Positions 48,537-57,935 are shown, counted from the first letter of the stretch. The stretch is DNA of 64,000 bases from Halorubrum trapanicum (GCF_002355655.1 NZ_AP017570.1:62001-126000); one strand, 5' to 3'. Notes: generated by a model not told the origin, from the letters alone. Made by a program: numbers and translations.

Positions 48537-50345
48537 TTCCAAGTCGAATCTCCGCCGGTTCGTGGTCTATTTCCCAACGAATCGCTCGATTCCTGTTCAT
48601 TCAGAACGAGATAATCGGACGAGCATGGGAAATTGCGCGGATTTTTGTGCTCCTACAGAGCGTCGCCACTCCCAAGCGGTGACCCCGGTGGAGAATCGGT
48701 CACTCAGTCGGGCGGAATCAATGCCGAAACGACGATCTCGACACACTCACCCGCAGTCAGGACCGGCGCATAGTCCATTTCGCCATCGACGCCCGCTTTC
48801 AGCAGGAAATCCGTGAGTCGCCAGATATTGTAGAGGAGTACGGCGAACACGAAGTAGAACAGCCGGACGCGGTAGTCTTTTGAGGAGGTCTTCGCGAGGA
48901 AATCGCCCTTGATAGACTTGTACTCGTTTTCGATCTGCCAGCGGCGGCTGTAGCGGCGACAGAACGACTCGGCCTCATCGGGGCCGACTCGGAGATTCGT
49001 GGCGAAGACAGTCGTCCCCTCACCACTCGTCGACGGCACGTACAGAAACTGCATCGAGTGACTTCCCGATTCGACGTGAACGGACGCTGATTCGACCGCT
49101 ACGTTTTGTCCATCGGCATCCATTGTTTCGATGACCTCCCGCTCAGTGCTATTGATCCGTGTGGGAACGAGGTAGTTCACGCCGAGATTCGAGAGTGTCT
49201 GGTAGACTCGCTTAGAATCGAACTCCCGGTCACAAAGCACCGTCTCTACGGGGACGTGTTCTTTCGCTCGTTGAACGAGCCGCCGAACTACACGGTGAAC
49301 CTGATTCGGCGGATTCCTATCCCACGCTGAGCTCTCCCGAATCGGCTCCACAGCGAGCACGAGCGGGATGTTCTCGCCGACAATCGAGAGCGTCGCGAAC
49401 TTGAAAACCCGTTCTTCTTCACCTTTTGTACCGCTGACCATCGGCATCGCCTCGACCTCGCCGTAGTAAGGAACTGTCGTGACGTCGATCGCGGCCGTCA
49501 CGGGTCGTCGGAACGAGGCTTCCTCCCCGATTACCGAGAGTAGTCGGTCGCTGGCCCGGTCGAACCCCTCGATCAGCGCTTCCGGCTCAAATTGCTTGAC
49601 CGCCCGCAAGTGCGTGTCCCCGTGTGGACCATATTCTTCGCCACGCCTGTACTGGAAGCGAGCAGCTCCCTGCGCAGTGCCACAACCAACCATCCCCATG
49701 AACGTCTGTAGCTCGAAGAACTGCGTATCCTCGTAGGAGGCGTTCTGCGCTCGATCAGAATCGAATCCGTCAAATCCGTGGTCCCGTGCGAGGCGTGTCG
49801 TCCGGTGAACCTGCTCGTCCGAAAACTCAGTGCCTGTAGAGTGGGTTTGCTCATCGTCGTCGGCCGACTCTGGGTTCGAGTCAGTGACCTCCTCTTTCGG
49901 ACGCACCACGGGGACAGGAGGTCCGTAGTCGTGGACCTCTTTGACGACGAAGTGAGCGGCGACGGTCACGTATTCGCGGACCCCATCGTCGAAGCGCTTG
50001 CGCCAAGTGCGCGAGAGAACCGACTCGTCAGGAACGTGGTCTAGCCCGAACGGTTCGGCGAGCTCCTGATGCGTTTCGAGAGTCCGATAGCTGTCGCCGG
50101 TAATCTCCCGATACATAAACAGCCGGAGCATCCCCTGGAACGAATCGGATGCCGGGTGCCAGTCCGGGTAGCCGTCTTGGAGATGTTTTGTGTAGAGCGT
50201 GACGCCGCTCACCGCAGCTCGGAGACACGCTCGATCTCGCAGTGTTTCGCTGAGCTCGATTCCGGTTTTATAGGCGTGGGTCAGCCGGCGGGCACGGTCC
50301 GACAGCGGGTCCAAGATCTCTGACATCGTTTTTCAGTTGTATAGA
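48500..50345 (-). mobile_element. IS4-superfamily insertion sequence B
   Basis: A close relative of IS A in the same orientation, on the other side of module 2. The left edge carries GCAGTTTCGGAGGATAGGCC; the right edge lies after the ATG at 50326 and is not resolved. Confidence 0.6.
48704..50326 (-). CDS. IS4-superfamily transposase (IS B)
   Basis: A 540-residue DDE transposase with the same motifs as IS A: AIDVTTVPYYG, VLCDREFDS and YSRRWQIENEYKSIK. Long identical stretches to the IS A protein in the C-terminal two thirds, with more divergence in the N-terminal 130 residues, imply common origin but not a recent duplication. Intact frame. Confidence 0.9.
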   Translation of the reverse strand: MSEILDPLSDRARRLTHAYKTGIELSETLRDRACLRAAVSGVTLYTKHLQDGYPDWHPASDSFQGMLRLFMYREITGDSYRTLETHQELAEPFGLDHVPDESVLSRTWRKRFDDGVREYVTVAAHFVVKEVHDYGPPVPVVRPKEEVTDSNPESADDDEQTHSTGTEFSDEQVHRTTRLARDHGFDGFDSDRAQNASYEDTQFFELQTFMGMVGCGTAQGAARFQYRRGEEYGPHGDTHLRAVKQFEPEALIEGFDRASDRLLSVIGEEASFRRPVTAAIDVTTVPYYGEVEAMPMVSGTKGEEERVFKFATLSIVGENIPLVLAVEPIRESSAWDRNPPNQVHRVVRRLVQRAKEHVPVETVLCDREFDSKRVYQTLSNLGVNYLVPTRINSTEREVIETMDADGQNVAVESASVHVESGSHSMQFLYVPSTSGEGTTVFATNLRVGPDEAESFCRRYSRRWQIENEYKSIKGDFLAKTSSKDYRVRLFYFVFAVLLYNIWRLTDFLLKAGVDGEMDYAPVLTAGECVEIVVSALIPPD

Positions 50346-50451
50346 TGTTACAAAAATATGCGAATATGTTATTTATGTAGTCTAGTCTGGCTCAAATAGT
50401 CGGCCCAGTTGTCTCAGGTTGAGTATATTACCATATCATACACGGATACAG

Positions 50452-50754
50452 CTATTCATCCAAATCAATATCGGACCCGGTGTCCGGGTGTCCTACCAGT
50501 AATAAATAAAAACCGGCAGCAAGGAATACGAGCATACCGATTTCAATAACCGTTCTCGCTGTCCCACTCGGATTTCCTAACAAGACAAATAATTGTGGAG
50601 CGTACGTTTGAAATAATAACCCAACCAGCAACAGGACACTACCAATCCGTGTAGGTTGACTCATCCGGGACCAACGGTATGCCCAAGCAACACCGGCACC
50701 GAGTAATAAAATCGTTCCGAGTACCGTCCGGAGGGTAAGTTCGAGCGGGGCCAT
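50452..50754 (-). CDS. Three-TM candidate immunity protein of module 3
   Basis: A 100-residue membrane protein with three predicted helices (about residues 8-26, 37-57 and 68-88) and an acidic C-terminal tail. The start is 38 bases behind the stop of the module 3 precursor. No similarity to the module 1 or 2 membrane proteins beyond topology. An immunity function is inferred from the conserved position. Confidence 0.6.
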   Translation of the reverse strand: MAPLELTLRTVLGTILLLGAGVAWAYRWSRMSQPTRIGSVLLLVGLLFQTYAPQLFVLLGNPSGTARTVIEIGMLVFLAAGFYLLLVGHPDTGSDIDLDE

Positions 50755-50792
50755 TATATCTGAATTTGCGAGGAGATCATAAATCAGTTAGG

Positions 50793-51758
50793 TCAACAGA
50801 GCGGCTTCGGACCAAGGCATGGGTCGCAGAGAAAGCCCAGCTTTGGGGCTGAAATAATCGCTCCCAAACAAGTCGTACAGGTCTTGAATTCTTTGAAAAC
50901 GCCACACAGGGAGCAGGCCGCAAAAATACCTCCATATGCGCGTGCCAACCGGTACCAACAATTCAAGTCTGGCACACATGGGCCGCATGGTAGGAGAGCG
51001 GCGGTTTGGACGCCGTCATTAACCGAGAAGGTGGATACAGCCCCAGAATCATCAGTTTCGTCCTCTATTTCATCAAGTAAGTCACGGTATTCTTCAGTCG
51101 TCAGTGAGGTCTCTTGAGTGTTCAATTCACCACTTTCTGCTGAAGTTGAAACAACATCTGCACGTGCAGTATCTTCTCCAGTGTCAATATAGGTGACCGT
51201 AGTATAGGTCGGTGGGGAGTCGTCTCGATCGTCCCACCCGAGGAAAGCGTCGGGGATTCGTTCCACATCCTCGTCGGTTTGAAGAGATACGCCCGTATCG
51301 AAAGGAAGATCGACGGTCCGATAATCGATATCTACATCCCCGACGCCCCGTATTCGAAAGGCAACGGCGTCCTCAGGTTGTTTGTTATAACTATGTTCAG
51401 AGGCGGCATCATTCAGGAGCTGCTGAACATCGCTGTTACCCAGCGCGTCGTCAACTGCTTCTCTACGACGTTTCCCGGCCAGTCGTTGAATGACAACCTC
51501 TCGTTCGCCGTTAGTGCTATCGCTTCCATCACCAAGATCCTTTTTATTGTCTGCAGTGGCAACTCCCGGCACGAGCGTTGTAGCGATTCCCAGAGATCCA
51601 ATCTTTAGAACTGTCCGGCGGTCAACACCTGGGCGCGGATCGGGACTACTCCGTATATCCGACAATTTTTCCCACGTCTCGGTACAACCACCACCATCAT
51701 CGACAGCGTCGTTCAGTTCGGCTTGGTACTGGTCTGGGTCGGAGTCTGGTTTTTCCAT
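50793..51758 (-). CDS. Halocin C8-like precursor, module 3
   Basis: A 321-residue precursor starting MEKPDSDPDQYQAELNDAVD, with the shared GGGCTETWE element. The Tat motif VDRRTVLKIGS and hydrophobic stretch (about residues 41-66) end near VATA. A pro-region of ~185 residues precedes a C-terminal core (about 255-321) with ten cysteines in C-x2-C pairs (LLPCGPC, CSLC, CTTC, CDPC). The upstream intergenic sequence is nearly the same as that of module 1, so the two modules share recent ancestry despite different cores. Confidence 0.83.
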   Translation of the reverse strand: MEKPDSDPDQYQAELNDAVDDGGGCTETWEKLSDIRSSPDPRPGVDRRTVLKIGSLGIATTLVPGVATADNKKDLGDGSDSTNGEREVVIQRLAGKRRREAVDDALGNSDVQQLLNDAASEHSYNKQPEDAVAFRIRGVGDVDIDYRTVDLPFDTGVSLQTDEDVERIPDAFLGWDDRDDSPPTYTTVTYIDTGEDTARADVVSTSAESGELNTQETSLTTEEYRDLLDEIEDETDDSGAVSTFSVNDGVQTAALLPCGPCVPDLNCWYRLARAYGGIFAACSLCGVFKEFKTCTTCLGAIISAPKLGFLCDPCLGPKPLC

Positions 51759-51791
51759 GGTAACACACCACTTGCCATTCTTTCGCGGTTT

Positions 51792-51899
51792 GTATTCATG
51801 TTAATTGATGAGTACCCCTCCCAGACTACTCCCACCCCCCTCACTTGCTGAGGGTCCCCCTCAAGCTGTACACATACCATTGACATAGTTCGTGTACAG
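51792..51899. promoter_or_regulatory. Control region between precursor and regulator, module 3
   Basis: GTATTCA/TGAGTAC (51792-51815) lies over the precursor promoter. TGAGGG/CCCTCA (about 51850-51864) and TGTACAC-N18-GTGTACA (51868-51899) lie nearer the regulator. Order and spacing match module 1. Confidence 0.6.
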
Positions 51900-51949
51900 C
51901 CAATTAACCTCCCCAGAACTGAATACGCTCACGCTACTAGAACCCGCTA

Positions 51950-52744
51950 ATGAAACAACCCGATCCCGCCGATTTTGAAGCGCTCATCGCAGACCGGTCG
52001 GGTTTTCTCCGTGTCCTCACCGCGGCGCCACGCTCAAAACGCGACCTTACCGAATTGTTCGACTGTTCGCGCTCGACGATTGATCGAGTGTTACGCTCGC
52101 TCGCTGACGCATACCTCGTTGAGTACCAGGACGGTGAATGGCACGCAACCGCCGCCGGGGTGTGTGCATATCGCAAACACGACGAGTACGCCTCGTTCCT
52201 CACCGACCTCGCCGACGCAGCACCGATCCTCGCTGCGCTCCCCACCGAGACCCCCATCGGTGAAGCGTTTCTTCCGGGATCAACTGCGCATATTGCCGAG
52301 AGCAGTGTTCCCGATGCAGTCCTCGATGTAATGCTTTGCTCAGTCCGCGGAGCATCTGTCGTCCGAGGGCTAGTCCCGAAGGCGCCCGCAGGCTCAGCGA
52401 CTGAGTTCTACGAGGCAGCAGTCACAGATGATTCTGCTACACTGGAGTTGGTGCTCGATGGAGACGTATTCGACCGATTATACGAACTGAATCCACAGGA
52501 GACGAAAGATGCGTTAGACAAACCGAGCGTTACGTTGTTTCGCGGGACGATTCCGTGGACGTTTGGGCTATGGATAGCGGATGAAACGGAGGTCGGTGTC
52601 GTCGTTTACACGGAACAAGGAATTCAGGGCTGTATGCTGAATGATACTAAGACTGCGGTTGAGTGGGCGACAGAACAGTATGATTCGGTTGAGCGAGATG
52701 CAGAGGAAATTTTCCTTCGTGGAGGTCCCAAAGGGATACGGTAA
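51950..52744 (+). CDS. FilR1-type HTH regulator of module 3
   Basis: A 264-residue protein highly similar to the 16289 regulator over the first ~110 residues (same ADFE-x-LIADRSGFLRVLTA start and winged helix) and clearly related to the end (WTFGLWIADETEVGVVVYTE). FilR1_middle-like domain C-terminal. Divergent from the module 3 precursor. It may cross-regulate module 1, since the TGTACAC-N18-GTGTACA site is identical. Confidence 0.85.
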   Translation: MKQPDPADFEALIADRSGFLRVLTAAPRSKRDLTELFDCSRSTIDRVLRSLADAYLVEYQDGEWHATAAGVCAYRKHDEYASFLTDLADAAPILAALPTETPIGEAFLPGSTAHIAESSVPDAVLDVMLCSVRGASVVRGLVPKAPAGSATEFYEAAVTDDSATLELVLDGDVFDRLYELNPQETKDALDKPSVTLFRGTIPWTFGLWIADETEVGVVVYTEQGIQGCMLNDTKTAVEWATEQYDSVERDAEEIFLRGGPKGIR

Positions 52745-52839
52745 CGGGAAATCCCGTAGTCACACTTAGTGTTCGCTGAAACGGATTACTAAGAAAAAAA
52801 TCAATTTCCAATTTCTATTCGTTTTCTATATCTCTGTAT

Positions 52840-54775
52840 AGAAGGCACGCATCAATTCCATCCTCCGAGATTGTGGGAAGTTGAGACTACACCGGATTTA
52901 GCGAGGCTGTGATGCGTGAATTTGGCCGATTCAGTCAAGGCAAATCACCTCATATCACTCCCTAAGCGGTCATTCCTGTCATACTTTCAATTGTATGGAC
53001 GAATTTTCGTGACTTCCAACAGTGTAGCCACTCAGACGGCGAGCTAACCTAGACAGAGTGTCTCTCTACCCAATTCCAGTCTCCTTCTTTAGCAGCGTCA
53101 GCGTATTGTCGGCTGTTACGATCGGCGAGTGCTCGTACTCACCAGTCAACTCAACCTGCACGAGCAGATCGACAGCTCGCCAGATCGAGTACAGGAGACA
53201 CGCGAATGCGAAGTAGAAGAACCGTAGCCCGAAATCCTTCGACGTTGTCGCAGCCATGAACCGTTTGATCGATTTGTAGCCGCTCTCGATCTCCCAGCGA
53301 TAGCCGTACTCTGTGAGGTGCCCGCTCCCGCAATTCGACATGAACACCGAATACTGCCGGTGATCGTCGTGCTCGGAGTCCTCTTTCCGGCGGTAGGTCA
53401 GCGTCGTCTCGTGCCACTCATTTTTTCCGAGATGGAGCTTCCGGTCGGCCTCGTAGCGGTCTTGGCCGCGCTGGAGCAATCGCTTGGCCTGGGCTTTCTC
53501 GCTGGTCTGCATTCGTTTCGGCACGACGTATGAAAGCCCACGTTGGCTGAGCATCTCCAGGACGTGCTGGCTATCGAACTCTCGGTCCATCAGCACGTTG
53601 TCGACGTGAACCATCTCCTCGGCAGAATTCAAGAGGTCCTTGACGATTTCTAAGCGGGACTCACCCTTCTGAACTGGCCGCGCATCAAGGACGATCGGGA
53701 CGGCGTTGCCGACTAACTGGACTGTCGCCCACTGATAGGCGTACTCGTCAGTTGTCTCCTTGGTGCCGATAATTTCGTCTTCGTGGCCCGTTCTATCGCC
53801 CGTGAACGGGTCAGCTTCGGTAATGTCGATCGCGACGATCCCCGCTCGAAAGAACTGCTCTGTCCCGGCAACTTCGTTCAGGAGCCGAGTGACGGCCTGC
53901 CGGTACATCGCTCGAACCTGTTCAATCGAGAGGTCGCGGATGTGCTCGCGATGGGCGTGGCCCAGCGGTGTCCGATCCCGAGTCGATTCGTAGATAAAAC
54001 TGCGAGCCCCTTCGTTCGCAGCCAGCCGCTCGCGAAGTCCGAGATACGTCTGTAAGTCCCAGTAGGCGTTCTCGTGTATCTCACAGCCCTCGCCACGTTC
54101 CAGCGAAAACGCCGGGAAGACGACGCGGCTGACGTGTCCGGTGATCTTCTCTGCCTGCTCCAACGTAGTTTGATCATTCGGGTCTGACTCACCAGACTCG
54201 TTCCCGTGGTATCGGAGCTTTCGTGCCGGTTCACGCGGAGTCTCGACACCCGCATTCTGGGCTTTGATGAGAATCGTTCGAGCCGCTGTCTCGACAGTCT
54301 CTCGGAGGTCAGGGGTGAACCGCTCGTGCCAGCTTCGCCACAGTGTCGATTGGTACGGGATCGTCTCGACCCCCAGTTTATCGCGGAGTTCAGGGCGGTT
54401 CCTGAGGTAGCCAACGAGTGCGGTTTCGTGCTCCCACCCGTGGCATTCTTGCAGGACGAACACCCGGAAGAGAGTGGCCATCTGGTAGCGTGTCGACCCC
54501 GCATACTGATCATGGGCGCTAAATCGAAAGTAGGCTAGCGGGAGTGCACAGACGAACTCCTCGATAGAGTCGTGACTATCGTGATCGAACCACGTCTCTG
54601 AGACTGTCCGGATATCAGATTCCAGTCCAGCGAGCGACGTTCGATCGTACAGTAGTGTCGAATTGTACGCCGGCCACTCACTATATTGTCGTTGGGCGAT
54701 CCGTCGAAACGTAGTCCGACAGGACTCACTGGTGTAGGGCATCAGTCTATAGAAAGTAGAACGAACTCAAAACGC
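52840..54775 (-). mobile_element. IS4-superfamily insertion sequence C
   Basis: Approximate limits. The left side begins after the regulator of module 3, in sequence matching 48472-48501. The right side lies near the G-rich tract at 54795. It encodes a more distant member of the IS A/B group. Confidence 0.5.
53066..54742 (-). CDS. IS4-superfamily transposase (IS C)
   Basis: A 558-residue DDE transposase. Motifs: VAIDITEADPFTG, VLMDREFDSQHVLEML, and the Y-R-E-K box YGYRWEIESGYKSIK with the following helix FYFAFACLLYSIWRAVDLL. Same architecture as IS A/B but low overall identity, so it is a separate lineage of the same group. Intact frame. Confidence 0.88.
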   Translation of the reverse strand: MPYTSESCRTTFRRIAQRQYSEWPAYNSTLLYDRTSLAGLESDIRTVSETWFDHDSHDSIEEFVCALPLAYFRFSAHDQYAGSTRYQMATLFRVFVLQECHGWEHETALVGYLRNRPELRDKLGVETIPYQSTLWRSWHERFTPDLRETVETAARTILIKAQNAGVETPREPARKLRYHGNESGESDPNDQTTLEQAEKITGHVSRVVFPAFSLERGEGCEIHENAYWDLQTYLGLRERLAANEGARSFIYESTRDRTPLGHAHREHIRDLSIEQVRAMYRQAVTRLLNEVAGTEQFFRAGIVAIDITEADPFTGDRTGHEDEIIGTKETTDEYAYQWATVQLVGNAVPIVLDARPVQKGESRLEIVKDLLNSAEEMVHVDNVLMDREFDSQHVLEMLSQRGLSYVVPKRMQTSEKAQAKRLLQRGQDRYEADRKLHLGKNEWHETTLTYRRKEDSEHDDHRQYSVFMSNCGSGHLTEYGYRWEIESGYKSIKRFMAATTSKDFGLRFFYFAFACLLYSIWRAVDLLVQVELTGEYEHSPIVTADNTLTLLKKETGIG

Positions 54776-54794
54776 GTGTTATATTTAATTAAAC

Positions 54795-54816
54795 GGGGGT
54801 GGGGGGGTGGGGTGGG
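54795..54816 (+). other. G-quadruplex-type tract
   Basis: Four G runs of 5, 7, 4 and 3 bases separated by single T residues, just upstream (5' side) of the IS C transposase. On the + strand this is an ideal short-loop quadruplex motif. Confidence 0.6.
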
Positions 54817-54959
54817 TGTGCCTCTGACGCTTCGCTGGATACCAGTTTGAGAGGTATCCGGTTCGATCATTATTGAGGAAGAATATAATTCTGAACCCAA
54901 TAGATATACCTGATCAATATTGTCAACGTCTAAGTATTGGCCTTACTATCTATCTTCTA

Positions 54960-56402
54960 ACAGCGAGAGAATCCCGGCGTTCACGCCGGGCGTGAATCGC
55001 GTAAGCCCGGTGCCACAGTCCACGCGGGTCTGTCGGGCCGGATATTCTACTTTCACTCCGGTTGGCACGCCATTATGTAGCCACTCCGCCACATGCTATG
55101 TATGGCGAATCTGGTCACGCGCACCTACGTTGCGTCCATTCGCAACCACCAGCAGGTGCGCGACGACCTCAATTCGCTTGGGTTCGCCGCCTCGAAACTC
55201 TGGAACGTCGCCCGGTGGACCTGCGACTGTATCTGGAGTGAAACCGGCACGATTCCAGACCACGGCACGCTCAAAGCGTACCTCAAGAGTCACGAACGCT
55301 ACGCGGATTTGAACGCTCAATCCAGTCAGGCAATTCTCGAAGAATTGGCTGAAGCGTTCGACTCGTGGTACGCCCACCGTCAAAATGGCAACGGGGACGC
55401 GAACCCACCCGGCTACCGCAAGCAGGGCGACGAGCATCCCCGCTCGACGGTCACATTCAAAGAGGACGGTTTCAAACACGACCCCGACCACAACAGGATT
55501 CGACTCTCGAAAGGAGCGAATCTCAAAAAGTCGTGGTCGGACTTCGTTCTCTGCGAGTACGCCACCGGCCCGGATGTGGACGTACAGCACGTCCAGCAGG
55601 TCCGAGCGGTCTGGACCGGTAAGGAGTGGGAGCTGCACATCGTCTGTCGCGTCGACACTGGCGATCCGGACCCTCCCGGCGACCGGGTGGCAGGTATCGA
55701 CCTCGGCATCTGCAACTTTGCCGCCGTCGCGGTCGGAGACGAGGCCCTGCTGTACCCCGGCGGCGCACTCAAAGAGGACGACTACTACTTCCAGAAGGAG
55801 CGAGCGACGTGCGACGACAGCGACTCCCACAAAGCGCAACGACTAGACCGGAAGCGCCGGGGGCGGCGTGACCACTTCTTGCACGCCGTCTCGAAGGATG
55901 TGGTAGCTGAGTGTGCGGCCCGCAACGTCGGGACGATTGCCGTGGGCGACCTCTCTGGTATCCGCGAGGACGCCGATTGGGGCGACCACGGCAATCTGGA
56001 CCTGCACGGATGGGCGTTCGACCGCTTCCTCGAGATGCTGGAATACAAAGCCGCCGAGCGCGGCATCAGCGTCGAGCGCGTGGACGAGCGCGGCACGTCC
56101 AAATCGTGTGCATCCTGTGGGACGACCGACGACAGCCAGCGCGTCGAACGTGGGCTGTACGTCTGCGACGAGTGCGGGGTGGTCGCCAACGCCGACGTGA
56201 ACGGAGCCGAGAACATCCGACAGAAGGTACTCCCGAATCTCGTCTGTGACGGGGGAGATAGGGATAACGGCTGGATGGCACAGCCAGCGGTGCGCCTGTT
56301 CGACAAATCCACGGGGCAAGTCGCCCCACAAGAGTGGGCGTCCCGCGAACCATAATATCCCAACGCTTGGGAAACCGCGCCGTTCACGGCGCGGAGGATG
56401 TC
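54960..56402 (+). mobile_element. TnpB-only (IS1341-type) element
   Basis: Left-end hairpin CCCGGCGT/ACGCCGGG (54973-54990) and right-end hairpin CCGCGCCG/CGGCGCGG (56375-56394), followed by GAGGATGTCAT, bracket a tnpB gene. No tnpA, so mobility would need a helper. Exact ends are inferred. Confidence 0.65.
55093..56355 (+). CDS. tnpB: TnpB-family protein of the IS1341-type element
   Basis: A 420-residue protein (ATG 55093; ATG 55108, giving MANLVTRTYV, is equally plausible). N-terminal helical region, RuvC I in AGIDLGICNFAAVAVGD, a GDL instead of the usual EDL motif in IAVGDLSGIRED, zinc finger CASCG...CDECG, and RuvC III in NADVNGAENI. The C-terminal tail is hydrophilic. Known TnpBs are RNA-guided endonucleases, with the guide from the element right end. 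Whether the changed second motif leaves cleavage intact is unclear. Confidence 0.87.
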   Translation: MLCMANLVTRTYVASIRNHQQVRDDLNSLGFAASKLWNVARWTCDCIWSETGTIPDHGTLKAYLKSHERYADLNAQSSQAILEELAEAFDSWYAHRQNGNGDANPPGYRKQGDEHPRSTVTFKEDGFKHDPDHNRIRLSKGANLKKSWSDFVLCEYATGPDVDVQHVQQVRAVWTGKEWELHIVCRVDTGDPDPPGDRVAGIDLGICNFAAVAVGDEALLYPGGALKEDDYYFQKERATCDDSDSHKAQRLDRKRRGRRDHFLHAVSKDVVAECAARNVGTIAVGDLSGIREDADWGDHGNLDLHGWAFDRFLEMLEYKAAERGISVERVDERGTSKSCASCGTTDDSQRVERGLYVCDECGVVANADVNGAENIRQKVLPNLVCDGGDRDNGWMAQPAVRLFDKSTGQVAPQEWASREP

Positions 56403-56623
56403 ATGTATAGTGTAACTCGTAGATTGCTTCTGCTAATAGGTGTCAATACTCTACACAGTTTTAATCCGTGAATTGCCGCAAGGTTAATCCATCCTCCTAT
56501 ACCGTTTATAAAATGAGGGTTTGGAGCTTCATTGCAGAAATTAAAGCAGAGAAAGCAGCATAGCAAATGATATAATTAACACAATTGAAACATATAATAA
56601 TAAACCGACAAACTCGATCAATC
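56384..56623. other. AT-rich gene-free interval
   Basis: Contains the right end of the TnpB element and then AT-rich sequence. No supportable gene or strong repeat was seen after about 56405. Confidence 0.4.
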
Positions 56624-57007
56624 TCATATCCAAATGAGTACCATATTATGAAGCGACACAGCGCTCCATACGACCAAAACTGAAAGGTATGCTACATTGC
56701 TCCACAGATCGATATTATGTCTCGATTGTGCGACTCCGGGAAGCAGGTATTCACCAAGAAAGAATAATAACACTAGTGACACCGACGAGAGAAAGAATAG
56801 GCCGGGGATGATTCCGAGAGTCTCAACAATAAGTACGACAATCGGATTGGCTTCTCGCAGTCCGATGCTTAGCCCATAGTACGTGAGACTCGCATCTATA
56901 GCTCGTACGAAGACCAATCCGATGAGCAGCGGATATTTATTTTCTGCGAGTACTTCGGTACTGCTGCTGGTAGCACAATTAGTGGATGCCACGGCTCCTC
57001 GCACCAT
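56624..57007 (-). CDS. DUF5658-like membrane protein
   Basis: A 127-residue protein with four predicted helices. The motif RAIDASLTYYGLSIGLREANPI in the first half matches the small haloarchaeal DUF5658 family (D-x-x-x-T-Y-Y-x-L...E-x-N-P). Function unknown. It starts one base after the response-regulator frame ends and so belongs to the same minus-strand operon as the phosphorelay genes. Confidence 0.7.
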   Translation of the reverse strand: MVRGAVASTNCATSSSTEVLAENKYPLLIGLVFVRAIDASLTYYGLSIGLREANPIVVLIVETLGIIPGLFFLSSVSLVLLFFLGEYLLPGVAQSRHNIDLWSNVAYLSVLVVWSAVSLHNMVLIWI

Positions 57008-57008
57008 A

Positions 57009-57601
57009 TCAGAACTGCTCTACAGGTTGGGATCCGATACGCTGGTCTCTGACCAGCATATCGATCTGATAATCTGTCTCGAGACGCTGGAGTGTCGTAT
57101 CAGCTTCTTCCTCCAACTCTCGTATTCTCTGGAGGAGATCGCCGTATCGGTCGTCCTTTTCTAGCTCTGTTTTGTCGAGGTTCGCTTCTAACGTGGCTTT
57201 CCTCGCGGTGAGTGAGAGAAGCTCTGTGAGTGAATCTTCGTATGTTAGAATCAGCTCTGCAGCTTCCACAGCTCGAAGAAGCTTTGTCCGGTCGATTGGT
57301 TTGAGAAGATAGTCATCCACATCGATGGACGCTAGGTCTTCCGTTGGCTGAACAGCTGTTACCATGATCACCTGCTGGGCATCGCCGCCTTCACGAATTG
57401 ATTGTAGCACCTCCGTGCCAGAGAGGCCCGGCATTCGACGATCTAAAAGGACAATATCAATCGGTTCCTCAGCGAAGATTTCCAGTGCATCTTCCCCGGA
57501 TGGGCAACATGAACCTCGAACTGCTCCTGTAGCCAAATGCCAAACAAGTCAGCGAGATTCTCTTCGTCTTCGACGATCAGAACGGTACTGGAATGGGTCA
57601 T
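57009..57601 (-). pseudogene. HalX response regulator with a frameshift
   Basis: From ATG 57601 one frame reads MTHSSTVLIVEDEENLADLF, then IWLQEQFEVHVAHPG, and is then lost. The frame shifted by one base resumes SGEDALEIFAEEPIDIVLLD with the phospho-acceptor Asp in LLDRRMPGLSG. A receiver domain is followed by a HalX domain (about residues 120-180). A single-base loss near 57503-57512 explains both parts. It is either a recent pseudogene or a sequencing error. HalX regulators act in two-component signalling. Confidence 0.75.
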
Positions 57602-57611
57602 CTATTCTCAC

Positions 57612-57935
57612 TCACGCATCTCGTTCGACGATGACACGCACCGTTGATGCGTACATGACCGTCACAAGTGCGTCCTGAAAGAGAAACTCCACAGAGGGCA
57701 TATGACTGGTCTCCTCGACTGTACGAGTTTTGAACAAGCCATCTAATTTGTCTGCATCAACAAATTCGAACACCGGAGGTGATCTACTGAGTTCCGGCCA
57801 GTCTTCGACAGCTTCCATAAGTGTCTCAATGACCGCATCCGAAACACGGACAGGTCTATCAAATTCACGCACTATTTGGGAATCTGTACTCCATCCCGTA
57901 GGTTCAGACTCTCGGTGCGGAGAGCTTTGGGCCAT
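57612..57935 (-). CDS. HalOD1-domain protein
   Basis: A 107-residue protein with a single haloarchaeal output domain 1: RVSDAVIETLMEAVEDWPEL, FEFVDADKLDGLF, then a C-terminal beta pair (VEFLFQDALVTVMYAS). These domains are frequent beside haloarchaeal sensor kinases and are thought to be output modules. It lies 10 bases upstream of the response-regulator start, in the same operon. Confidence 0.75.
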   Translation of the reverse strand: MAQSSPHRESEPTGWSTDSQIVREFDRPVRVSDAVIETLMEAVEDWPELSRSPPVFEFVDADKLDGLFKTRTVEETSHMPSVEFLFQDALVTVMYASTVRVIVERDA

